Source: Vibrio algicola | GTDB lineage: Bacteria > Pseudomonadota > Gammaproteobacteria > Enterobacterales > Vibrionaceae | Direction of reading: 5' to 3' | Assembly (NCBI RefSeq): GCF_009601765.2 | Contig: NZ_CP045699.1 | Span: 1 to 64,000 of the forward strand | Length of the DNA: 64,000 nt | Shown here: in pieces, positions 51,189 through 64,000 of the stretch | How positions within the stretch are numbered: position 1 is the first letter of the stretch | Layout: each line of letters opens with the position of its first letter | The notes under the pieces: generated by a model | What the model was told of the DNA's origin: nothing | Seen by the model: only the letters and a program-made list of their open reading frames with translations | The model's database searches: none | Program-made: the position numbers and the translations under genes

Positions 51189-51400
51189 TTGCTGGTGACC
51201 TCATCATTTTTTTAAAAGAATTTTGAGGCTGAAAAGGGAATTTGGTGTAAATCCAGAACTGACGCGCAGCGGTGAGAAGAACGAAACTTTCAAGGTTAAG
51301 GAATAACCAAAACACTGTTTAACTTGTAATAAGTGAATGGGAAGTGAAAGGAGTAGGCGATAGTAATATCATGCTTTAAGTCCGAAGACCTGCCAGCAAC
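51189..51400 (+). ncRNA. Cobalamin riboswitch
   Basis: The closing stem TTGCTGG (51189-51195) pairs with CCAGCAA (51393-51399). The core contains GGGAAtttGGTGtaAATCC, GACGCGCAGCGGTGA and the B12 box AGTCCGAAGACCTGCC (51379-51394). It ends about 48 bp before btuB, where adenosylcobalamin binding would be expected to limit translation or elongation. Confidence 0.95.
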
Positions 51401-51447
51401 GGAGCAAGTGCTCGCAATGTTTCTCGCGTTTTAGGACTAACAATATA

Positions 51448-53328
51448 ATGAAAAAAACACTTTTAGCGGCGTCTATTATGACGTTGTGCACCCCTCTATC
51501 TTTTTCATATGCTGCTGAGGCAGTTTCATCGACATCTTCGGATGCAACTCAAGCCAGTAATGATGTCGCGGCACCAATGTCGGATCCCCATACTGATGTG
51601 ATGTTAGTGACGGCGACCAAGCGCACCGATTTAGTTACCAATTTGGTCGCGCCAGTTATTGAAATCACCAAAGCGGATATTGAAAAAAGCCAAGCCAATA
51701 CCATGCAAGAAGTCCTGCGCCAATTACCCGGTATTCAATTTAGTTCTAATGGTGGTTATAACCAACCGAGCCGAATTTATGTGCGCGGTAGCAGTAATGT
51801 GGTGGTGTTATTTAATGGTATGCGTTTAGGCAGTGCAACTTTAGGCTTTAGCGATATTAGCCAATTGCCATTAGCCGGCGTCGAAAAAATAGAATATATC
51901 CGAGGTGCAAGGGCGGCAGTTTATGGTGCTGACGCTAGCGCTGGGGTGATCAATATCATTACACGAGGTGAGGAACAAAGTAGTAAAGGGAAGGTTGAGG
52001 CCACCGGTGGATCAAATGGCTATCAAAGCTATACCGCCAACGCTGCCATTGTGCCAACGGATGATTCTTGGTTGAACTTGACGACTCAATATCAACGTGC
52101 TGATGGTTATGATGTGGCAACATTTGGCGATTCAGATCGAGATGGTTTTGAAAATACCAATGTCATTGCGGATATGGGCACACAACTTAACGATAATTGG
52201 TTAATTCGATTAAGTGGTTATTACCACCAAGGTCGTAGTGAGTACGATTATGATCCTGCTTGGGGGGTGAGTTGGGACCGTAATAAAACCAATAACTATA
52301 ATGTGGCGGGACAGGTAATTTATGTAGGAAGCAAGCTGACTTCCAATCTGTCTTATGCCAATAGCCAAGATCAATCAGAGAGCCAACATAATTTACCGTC
52401 AAGCACCATTGTCACTAAACGAAATCAAGTATCATGGCGTAATAATTTTCAGTTTAACCATTATGACAGCGTTGGTTTTGGCGCTGAGTATATTAATGAT
52501 GATGTGGGTGATTCTGATTTATATAATAGTTATGGTGGGAACTATCAGCGCTACGAAGTGAAATCACGTGATAATAAAGCGGGTTACTTAACGCTGAGTC
52601 ATAATGGAGAAGTGTTGCAAACCGAAGGCAGTGTTCGTTTTGATGATAATGAACAATTTGGTGATAAAACCACTTGGCAGCTAGGTGCTGGCTGGAGATT
52701 TGTGGATCCATTACGTTTAACCGCTAATGTCGGTACTGGATTTAAAGCGCCTACTTTTAATGACCTTTATTATCCAGGCTACGCTAATCCGGATTTGAAA
52801 CCTGAAGAATCAACCAATTATGAAGTCGCGCTAGAAGGTGATCACAGCTGGATAAATTGGCGCTTAGCGGGTTTTTATAATGATGTTGATAATCGAATTT
52901 CTTGTCAGTCGGCCTACTCAACTTGCATTAACGACAGTTTAACGATTACGGGCGTTGAATGGACCGGACAATTTGAAACGGGACTACTAAGCCATAATGT
53001 TTCTCTGGAATACTTAAAGCCAGAAGATAAAGCGACAGGGGAAGATGCTATACGGATTGCACGTCAAAACCTTAAGTGGCAGGTAGGGTATCAAGCCGAA
53101 GTTTGGCAAGTCAATATGAGCTATGTGTATCAAGGTGATCGTAAAGATAATGGTGGGACTGAGCTGGATGCTTATAGCTTGGTCGATCTCGCGGCAAGTT
53201 ATGACATTACCGAGCAATGGAAGTTATCCGCTCGGATTGATAATTTACTGGATAGTGATTATGAAACTGCAGCCAATTATATCTCTCCCGAACGCAGTTA
53301 TTATGGTTCGATTGCTTATCAGTTTTAA
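51448..53328 (+). CDS. btuB: TonB-dependent vitamin B12 receptor BtuB
   Basis: BtuB imports cobalamin across the outer membrane using TonB energy. The 626-residue protein has a signal peptide ending near SYAAE, a spacer, the TonB box DVMLVTA (residues 50-56), a plug domain (VLRQLPGIQF ... RGARAAVYGADASAGVINIITR) and a 22-strand-type barrel that ends in the C-terminal aromatic F. It is under the cobalamin riboswitch and followed by a terminator, then murI, as in E. coli. Confidence 0.95.
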   Translation: MKKTLLAASIMTLCTPLSFSYAAEAVSSTSSDATQASNDVAAPMSDPHTDVMLVTATKRTDLVTNLVAPVIEITKADIEKSQANTMQEVLRQLPGIQFSSNGGYNQPSRIYVRGSSNVVVLFNGMRLGSATLGFSDISQLPLAGVEKIEYIRGARAAVYGADASAGVINIITRGEEQSSKGKVEATGGSNGYQSYTANAAIVPTDDSWLNLTTQYQRADGYDVATFGDSDRDGFENTNVIADMGTQLNDNWLIRLSGYYHQGRSEYDYDPAWGVSWDRNKTNNYNVAGQVIYVGSKLTSNLSYANSQDQSESQHNLPSSTIVTKRNQVSWRNNFQFNHYDSVGFGAEYINDDVGDSDLYNSYGGNYQRYEVKSRDNKAGYLTLSHNGEVLQTEGSVRFDDNEQFGDKTTWQLGAGWRFVDPLRLTANVGTGFKAPTFNDLYYPGYANPDLKPEESTNYEVALEGDHSWINWRLAGFYNDVDNRISCQSAYSTCINDSLTITGVEWTGQFETGLLSHNVSLEYLKPEDKATGEDAIRIARQNLKWQVGYQAEVWQVNMSYVYQGDRKDNGGTELDAYSLVDLAASYDITEQWKLSARIDNLLDSDYETAANYISPERSYYGSIAYQF

Positions 53329-53363
53329 TCAGCAAACATTAGCGAAGTATTATTCATAAAATT

Positions 53364-53384
53364 AAAGCGCTTTCGGGCGCTTTT
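53364..53384 (+). terminator. Rho-independent terminator after btuB
   Basis: AAAGCGC / GCGCTTT with a 6-nt loop and a T tail. Confidence 0.82.
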
Positions 53385-53483
53385 GTTTCCTCTATTCGTT
53401 TGCGTACCATATACTTTACTCGCATTACAACGTCGATTGATATGGGACGTACAGCATTATCAGTTTAAAAAAGAGGAATAAGT

Positions 53484-54275
53484 GTGGCCAATATTTTAGT
53501 TTTTGATTCAGGTGTCGGTGGCTTATCTGTATATCAAGAAATCCAGACTTTACTGCCTCAGCATAACTATATTTATTTATTTGATAATAAAGCTTACCCA
53601 TACGGAGAGTTGGAACCTCAACGCTTAATTGAGAGAGTCAGCCGATTTATGCGATCAATGGTCGAAAAACATGCGATAGATTTAGTTGTTATTGCATGCA
53701 ACACCGCCAGCACCATTGTACTGCCTCGCTTACGCCAAGAATTAAAGATCCCTGTCGTTGGTGTCGTTCCTGCGATTAAACCCGCGGCGGCTATATCCCA
53801 AAAAGCAATTGGATTAATTGCCACGCCTGCCACGGTTGTACGTAGTTATACTCATAACCTCATCAAAGAATTTGCCCCTAACTCAAAAGTGGAACTGCTT
53901 GGTTCAACTCGTCTTGTTACGATGGCGGAAGAAAAATTGAGAGGAACGGCTGTTAATCTAGTTGAATTGCAGCAGATCCTTACCCCACTGCTTAATCAAA
54001 TTGATACTGCTGTCTTGGGTTGTACCCATTTCCCTCTATTAAGAGAAGAAATGCAGTTGGTATTGGGAAAAGGGGTGACATTGATTGATTCTGGTAAGGC
54101 AATTGCTGAAAGGGTCAAAAGATTGTTAGATGCCAATATGGTTGATAGCAGTTCGCGGTTATCTCCATACGCTATATACAGCAGCGCCACACCTTGGGAA
54201 GGTGTGGCGCTGAATATAGGTTTAGCTAAGTTTGGGTTTAGTCCTGTTCGGACATTCCCCCTTCCGGATGCTTAG
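53484..54275 (+). CDS. murI: Glutamate racemase
   Basis: MurI makes D-glutamate for peptidoglycan. The 263-residue protein has the catalytic Cys pair in VIACNTAST and LGCTHFPLL, and the N-terminal [14 protein letters not shown]. It starts with GTG at 53484 behind AGAGGAA. Its last 38 bp overlap the 3' end of the convergent RRM gene. murI immediately upstream of an rrn operon is also the arrangement at E. coli rrnB. Confidence 0.97.
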   Translation: MANILVFDSGVGGLSVYQEIQTLLPQHNYIYLFDNKAYPYGELEPQRLIERVSRFMRSMVEKHAIDLVVIACNTASTIVLPRLRQELKIPVVGVVPAIKPAAAISQKAIGLIATPATVVRSYTHNLIKEFAPNSKVELLGSTRLVTMAEEKLRGTAVNLVELQQILTPLLNQIDTAVLGCTHFPLLREEMQLVLGKGVTLIDSGKAIAERVKRLLDANMVDSSSRLSPYAIYSSATPWEGVALNIGLAKFGFSPVRTFPLPDA

Positions 54276-54708
54276 GATCATTAGCAACGCGAACTTTTAA
54301 AGTACGCTGCATGTAATCTTTTTCATTTAGATTGCTGATAATGTTGTCGGTATCAGCTTCTGCTACTACGACAAAACCAAAGCCGCGACGCTTACCGGTT
54401 CTTTTGTCTTTCATTAGACGAACCGCAAGTACATCACCATATTCTGAAAAAATCTGACGAACGTTCGATTCATTGGCTTTATATGGAAGGTTGCCCACAT
54501 AAAGAGTTTGAGTCGAAGTTGCCTCTTTATCCAAAGTATCTGAAGAGCTAGCTTGTGCTGAAGGTGATGCAGAAGTAGAAAGAATAAGAGTGGTTGCAAC
54601 AACACCAACTAGAAAACTAACAACAGGTGAAACATTAATAGAGAAAAATAACACGGCACCGACTACTGCAAGCGCCATAACCATAATAATTGATTTTTTT
54701 GAGTTCAT
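54238..54708 (-). CDS. Membrane-anchored RRM RNA-binding protein
   Basis: The 156-residue protein has two hydrophobic segments at about residues 7-25 and 27-45, a short linker, and one RNA recognition motif (about 67-142) with RNP2 LYVGNL (69-74) and RNP1 RGFGFVVV (108-115). The C-terminus is hydrophilic. RRM proteins are uncommon in bacteria; those with a membrane anchor occur in Vibrio and relatives, and their targets are unknown. Its end overlaps murI by 38 bp, and its start faces the rrn promoter region. Confidence 0.88.
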   Translation of the reverse strand: MNSKKSIIMVMALAVVGAVLFFSINVSPVVSFLVGVVATTLILSTSASPSAQASSSDTLDKEATSTQTLYVGNLPYKANESNVRQIFSEYGDVLAVRLMKDKRTGKRRGFGFVVVAEADTDNIISNLNEKDYMQRTLKVRVANDPKHPEGGMSEQD

Positions 54709-55026
54709 ATTTGAATACTACATATTGATAAAAGAAAGAGTGAATGCGTCTGTATAAAAGACAGACACAATTATTTTACGTTTAATAGCTAATTATTGCC
54801 AATTTAATGCTGTGACACCGCTCAAATGTTTAAATTATAATCAAAAAAAAACATATCGCTGGTAAAGTAACCGCTTGAACAATAAATTGAAAAAAGCCCT
54901 TGCCAATGTGACGGTGATCTCTATAATGCGACCTCACTGACACGGTGCACACAGCCTAACGGCCGCAACGAGTCAGAGGTCATAACCTTCTCAAAAAGGT
55001 TAGCGAAAAAAGATTGAAGAAAGTGT

Positions 55027-55054
55027 TTGACACGCCCAATCAAATCGTTAAAAT
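55027..55054 (+). promoter_or_regulatory. rrn P1-type promoter
   Basis: TTGACA (55027-55032), a 16-bp spacer and TAAAAT (55049-55054), followed by the GC-rich discriminator GGCCGCCC. A-tracts just upstream resemble an UP element. The spacing and discriminator are typical of growth-rate-controlled rRNA promoters. The region 54709-55026 carries no gene. Confidence 0.85.
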
Positions 55055-55093
55055 GGCCGCCCTGTTCAACGAGGCGCAAGTCACACGAACAGT

Positions 55094-55106
55094 TGCTCTT
55101 TAACAA
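55094..55106 (+). promoter_or_regulatory. boxA antitermination site in the rrn leader
   Basis: TGCTCTTTAACA matches boxA, the NusB/NusE binding site. The same sequence recurs in the 16S-23S spacer at about 57098-57109. Confidence 0.85.
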
Positions 55107-55366
55107 TTTAAACCTATCAATCTGTGTGGGCACTCGTTGATGATAATCAATAAAGCTCGTCTTTTTTTAATGAAGAGGCGAAGCAAAAATGATTTCAATG
55201 AACTGAGTGACCAAATTGAACAATTTATTGTTCGGCACAGTCAATTCATTACCATTCTGTTGGAATGGTAATAGCTTTAAAATTACACTTTATCTTCGGA
55301 TAAAGATTAGTTTTGAAGTCAGTATTCGTTGAGTCACTCCCTTTTAATTAAGGGAATCAAAATCTT

Positions 55367-56906
<1,540 letters not shown>

Positions 56907-56965
56907 CGAAAAGATTATTTTTGATGAGTACCCACACAGATTGATTAGGTTTAAATAGAAGTTAA

Positions 56966-57041
56966 GGGGCTATAGCTCAGCTGGGAGAGCGCTTCGCTGG
57001 CAGCGAAGAGGTCTGCGGTTCGATCCCGCATAGCTCCACCA
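56966..57041 (+). tRNA. tRNA-Ala (anticodon GGC)
   Basis: A 76-nt cloverleaf in the 16S-23S spacer: acceptor GGGGCTA / TAGCTCC, anticodon loop CTGGCAG with GGC, T-arm GGTTCGATCCC, encoded CCA. It is co-transcribed with the rRNAs. Confidence 0.97.
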
Positions 57042-57350
57042 TCTTTAAGTATTCTCCTTGAGAGTATTTAAAAATGGTTACATCGAAAGATATAACTTGC
57101 TCTTTAACAATTTGGAAAGCTGACTGAATAAATAACCAAGGTTATTTGTTCAAAATAAAAGTTCTCAAATCTTATTACTTGCTTGCAAGTGATGAGTAAC
57201 AACACACATTCAAGTGTCTTGTATTCTACAAACCATTTATGGTTTGTTCTATTGAGTCCGGCAAATCGTTTATTCAAGATTACCCTCTTGAATAAACAAA
57301 AAACTAAACCTTATTTAGTTGAACATACATAAGACCCTTTTGGGTTGTAT

Positions 57351-60240
<2,890 letters not shown>

Positions 60241-60369
60241 ACAACACCTAAAGGGTTTTGTTGTTGGATTTAATAGAAGATACGAATAGATACTTGAATT
60301 TGTGTGAGAACGAATTAGCAAAGCAGCTTTCCGAATTAGTTAAGACGAAATCGTCTTAACAAAGAATAT

Positions 60370-60488
60370 TGCTTGGCGACCATAGCATTGTGGACCCACC
60401 TGATTCCATGCCGAACTCAGAAGTGAAACGCAATAGCGCCGATGGTAGTGTGGGGTTTCCCCATGTGAGAGTAGGACATCGCCAGGCT
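60370..60488 (+). rRNA. rrf: 5S ribosomal RNA
   Basis: About 119 nt. The ends TGCTTGGCGACC and GCCAGGCT pair, and the conserved CCGAACTCAGAAGTGAAACG block is present. It lies 130 bp after 23S and 28 bp before tRNA-Asp. Confidence 0.95.
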
Positions 60489-60516
60489 TTGATTTAGTAT
60501 ACTGAATAGACACTGC

Positions 60517-60593
60517 GGAGTGGTAGTTCAGTTGGTTAGAATACCGGCCTGTCACGCCGGGGGTCGCGGGTTCGAGTCCCGTCCACTCCGCCA
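60517..60593 (+). tRNA. tRNA-Asp (anticodon GTC)
   Basis: A 77-nt cloverleaf distal to 5S: acceptor GGAGTGG / CCACTCC, anticodon loop CTGTCAC, T-arm GGGTTCGAGTCCC, encoded CCA. tRNA-Asp is a common distal tRNA of rrn operons. Confidence 0.97.
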
Positions 60594-60602
60594 CTATTTA
60601 TG

Positions 60603-60635
60603 AAAGCCCGATTCGAAAGAGTCGGGCTTTTTTGC
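60603..60635 (+). terminator. rrn operon terminator
   Basis: AAAGCCCGATTC and GAGTCGGGCTTT form the stem, followed by a T run. Confidence 0.9.
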
Positions 60636-60672
60636 GTCTGAATAAAATAGAACTTAAGGGTAATGGCACTGC

Positions 60673-60774
60673 GAAACGGTAGTTCAGTTGGTTAGCGATC
60701 ATTAAAAACTGCGGCCTGTCACGTCGGAGGGCGCGCAAGATTGGTGATATTAGGGAGTCCCGTCCACTCCGCTA
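60673..60774 (+). pseudogene. Decayed tandem copy of tRNA-Asp
   Basis: The flank CACTGCG, the D-arm GGTAGTTCAGTTGGTTAG, the anticodon-region GCGGCCTGTCACG and the 3' CCCGTCCACTCCGC all match the intact tRNA-Asp upstream. The copy has about 25 extra bases, its 5' acceptor strand reads GAAACGG and no longer pairs with CCACTCC, and CCA has become CTA. It cannot form a functional tRNA. Confidence 0.88.
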
Positions 60775-60782
60775 CTATTTAT

Positions 60783-60816
60783 GAAAGCCCGATTCGAAAG
60801 AGTCGGGCTTTTTTAC
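60783..60816 (+). terminator. Second, duplicated rrn-type terminator
   Basis: This is almost identical to 60603-60635, including the flanking CTATTTATGAAAGCCCG. It ends the duplicated tRNA-Asp unit and is still well formed, unlike the tRNA. Confidence 0.88.
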
Positions 60817-60983
60817 GTCTGAACAAAGTTAAAATATAGAGCATGTAAAGGCAATGACTTTGAGGTGACATACAGTGGCCGTACCGTATTAAAATAGGTC
60901 TTTTTTCACCTGTATGACCCACATCAAGTGTCTAGAGTTGAATTATTGGTGATTGACGTATAAAATGTTTTTGTGACTCACGT

Positions 60984-61049
60984 CACGGGTGATGGAGTTC
61001 CACCTTAACCGCTCAATGTCTTTTTCTGAGATGATGACTCCTGCTAGGT
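60984..61049 (+). ncRNA. Fluoride riboswitch (crcB motif)
   Basis: The core begins GGGTGATGGAGTTCCACC and ends TGATGACTCCTGC. GGTG (60988-60991) pairs with CACC (61001-61004); CTCA (61012-61015) pairs with TGAG (61027-61030); GGAGT (60994-60998) forms the diagnostic pseudoknot with ACTCC (61037-61041). It lies 79 bp before a CLC-F type transporter, its expected target. Confidence 0.93.
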
Positions 61050-61127
61050 GGGATAGATCTATCGGCAGGTTTCCAACGCTTTTCAATATCTATCCTATAC
61101 TATTAATCATTTATTTTAGGTAGATAT

Positions 61128-62498
61128 ATGTCTCATCCCCTTAAACCAAATCCCAAGTTATTTATCCAAATCTTACGTTGGATAATTATTATTGTTCCTG
61201 TTGCTAGTGTAATAGGCGCATTAAATGCTTTCTTTTTGTGGCTACTGTCTGAAGCAACAGCAACCCGTGAAGCCAATACTTGGCTGTTATATCTTTTGCC
61301 TTTTGCTGGCTTACTGATTGTTTATCTATACCGAGAGCTTGGTAAAAATTCAGATGGTGGTAATAACCTCATCATGGATGAAATACACCAACCAGGTGCA
61401 GGGATCCCAACTAGAATGGGTCCTTTAGTACTTATCACAACGGTTATTACCCATCTATTTGGTGGCTCAGCAGGACGTGAAGGTACTGCGGTTCAGATTG
61501 GTGGCGCTGCTTCTCAATGTTTTGCAAAATGGTTTAAGTTATCACCATCAGACACTCGTCTACTGCTAATTTCAGGTATTGCGGCTGGTTTTGGCGCGAT
61601 ATTTGGCACGCCATTGACGGGGGCTATTTTTGCCTTAGAAGTGCTAGCAATTGGCCGCTTGAAGTATGATGCAATTATTCCGGCATTATTTGCTGCTATT
61701 ATTGCCGATACTGTTTGTACTGCACTGGGTACGCACCATACTCATTACCGGATTGATTTTTTAGAGTCTTTTAAAATGCTCGATCATGTTGTAAAGGTTG
61801 ATCCACTTTTGCTTTTAAAAATCATTGTGGCTGGGGTTGGTTTTGGCCTCGCCGGATACTTATTTGGTGAGTTGACCCATTCATTAAAAGACTTTTTTAA
61901 ATTAACGCTTAAAAATCCATACCTGATTGTCTTTATTGGTGGTGTTTTAGTTATTTTAATCACTAAGTTGATTGGTAATTACGATTACACTGGTTTAGGG
62001 GTTTATAGCAGCCGTGAAGGCGGGGTCAGTATTGTTTCAGCCTTCCACCAAGGTGGTGCAGAGTGGTATAGCTGGATACTTAAATTAGTATTGACCGCAT
62101 TAACGCTATCGGTTGGGTTTAAAGGTGGTGAAGTGACCCCTTTATTCTTTATTGGTGCGACATTAGGTAATTCTTTAGCTTGGGTTTTAGGGGCGCCACC
62201 TGAATTATTTGCCGCACTGGGTTTCATCGCTGTGTTTGCAGCGGCAACCAATACTCCGCTGGCATGTACTATCATGGGGGTTGAGCTATTTGGTTCTGAA
62301 TACATACTCTATTTTGCTATTGCGTGTTATACCGCTTATTACTTCAGTGGGCATACTGGTATCTACTTATCTCAACGAGTCGCGGTGCCCAAATTGTTTG
62401 ATCTAGAAGGTGAGGCTCCTTTTGATGGGAAAATTGGTCAATTAAGAGAGACTCACTCGAGTTTATTTGGATTATTAATTAACAAACTTAAAAAATAG
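61128..62498 (+). CDS. CLC-F type fluoride/proton antiporter
   Basis: The 456-residue protein is a CLC-family transporter. In place of the chloride-selectivity motif GSGIP it has GGNNLI (GNNLI at 78-82), and the gating-glutamate motif is GREGT (116-120, Glu118). Both are marks of the CLC-F clade that exports fluoride in exchange for protons. [22 protein letters not shown] and [18 protein letters not shown] are further CLC signatures. It would act at the inner membrane as a dimer. The fluoride riboswitch directly upstream agrees with this. General databases may label it a chloride channel (ClcA/EriC). Confidence 0.92.
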   Translation: MSHPLKPNPKLFIQILRWIIIIVPVASVIGALNAFFLWLLSEATATREANTWLLYLLPFAGLLIVYLYRELGKNSDGGNNLIMDEIHQPGAGIPTRMGPLVLITTVITHLFGGSAGREGTAVQIGGAASQCFAKWFKLSPSDTRLLLISGIAAGFGAIFGTPLTGAIFALEVLAIGRLKYDAIIPALFAAIIADTVCTALGTHHTHYRIDFLESFKMLDHVVKVDPLLLLKIIVAGVGFGLAGYLFGELTHSLKDFFKLTLKNPYLIVFIGGVLVILITKLIGNYDYTGLGVYSSREGGVSIVSAFHQGGAEWYSWILKLVLTALTLSVGFKGGEVTPLFFIGATLGNSLAWVLGAPPELFAALGFIAVFAAATNTPLACTIMGVELFGSEYILYFAIACYTAYYFSGHTGIYLSQRVAVPKLFDLEGEAPFDGKIGQLRETHSSLFGLLINKLKK

Positions 62499-62577
62499 TG
62501 CTTAACATCACACTTTTTGGTTTTGTTAGTTATTAAATCTAAAATAGCTTGCTGAATATTTAAGCACTAAATATACT

Positions 62578-62674
62578 CTTCTGACTTGTCGGAGTGCCAT
62601 AAGGCTGAGACCGCGTTGCGGGATCCGTTGAACCTGATCAGGCTAATACCTGCGAAGGGAACGAGAGAAGAGTA
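62578..62674 (+). ncRNA. TPP riboswitch (THI element)
   Basis: The conserved blocks TCGGAGTGCC, GGCTGAGA, GAACCTGATC, GGCTAATACCTGCG and AAGGGAA are all present in order. The outer stem CTCTTC / GAGAAGAG closes the element. It ends about 125 bp before thiC. No clear terminator was found in between. Confidence 0.96.
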
Positions 62675-62780
62675 ATTTTCTTATATTACCCATCTATAAA
62701 TGTAACTGTGAATCCACAGATCTGCATTCTTGTGCATCAAATCCGTCAAGCATTTACTCCTTCGGGAACTATAACTCTAA

Positions 62781-64000
<1,220 letters not shown>

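Noticed and set aside
60340-60594. Minus-strand frame over 5S and tRNA-Asp
   Set aside because: It is antisense to 5S and tRNA-Asp; such frames are frequent false proteins at rrn ends.

Overview
The window reads as the main chromosome of a member of the Vibrionaceae, most likely a Vibrio. The basis is DnaA and FtsX N-termini of Vibrio type, a complete rrn operon with a gammaproteobacterial 16S, and blocks of genes whose order matches Vibrio and E. coli. I cannot name the species from the sequence alone. The large majority of the DNA is core genome. I see no prophage, integron, CRISPR array, secretion cluster or intact transposase.

Layout. (1) 1-6.4 kb: dnaA-dnaN-recF-gyrB, with a GATC-rich dnaA control region. 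(2) 6.6-11.3 kb: a DcuC-type dicarboxylate carrier with aspartyl dipeptidase pepE; a small heat-shock protein with a sigma-32-like promoter and a ROSE-type RNA thermometer; a monofunctional catalase behind a consensus FNR box. (3) 11.4-17.5 kb: an orphan lipoprotein, avtA and glyQS on the minus strand. (4) 17.8-24.5 kb: mntP, tusA-cyaY, then lptM-lysA-dapF-DUF484-xerC-yigB, as in E. coli. (5) 24.9-34.2 kb: tapT, a lipoprotein, an EVE protein, yigL-pldB, and YhhM-, YhhN-, YhgN- and YhhL-like membrane proteins, then rsmD. (6) 34.4-38.6 kb: ftsY-ftsE-ftsX-rpoH. (7) 38.6-47.2 kb: an intergenic region resembling a replication origin, then glpE-glpG-ubiC-ubiA, plsB, lexA and dinF. (8) 47.4-54.7 kb: sthA, fabR, trmA, a cobalamin-riboswitch-controlled btuB, murI and a membrane-anchored RRM protein. 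(9) 55-60.8 kb: an rrn operon (16S, tRNA-Ala, 23S, 5S, tRNA-Asp) followed by a decayed second tRNA-Asp copy. (10) 60.9-64 kb: a fluoride riboswitch with a CLC-F type antiporter, then a TPP riboswitch with thiC, which is cut by the window end.

The most unusual content lies between genes. There are three dispersed non-coding repeat families. Family A is a palindromic element of about 100 bp with four copies. Family B is a multi-hairpin element of about 200 bp with two copies. One 271-bp element with long terminal inverted repeats looks like a MITE. Families A and B share hairpins capped by a CATCCATG core, and the stems differ between copies while staying paired.

The second unusual item is the rpoH-glpE gap at about 38.67-38.95 kb. 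It carries two perfect and four near-perfect DnaA boxes, eight GATC sites in about 200 bp and an AT-rich 13-mer-like sequence, about 38 kb from dnaA. Other candidates for a second look are an unlisted 25-residue hydrophobic protein at 31.1 kb, the ibpA thermometer and the tRNA-Asp pseudogene.
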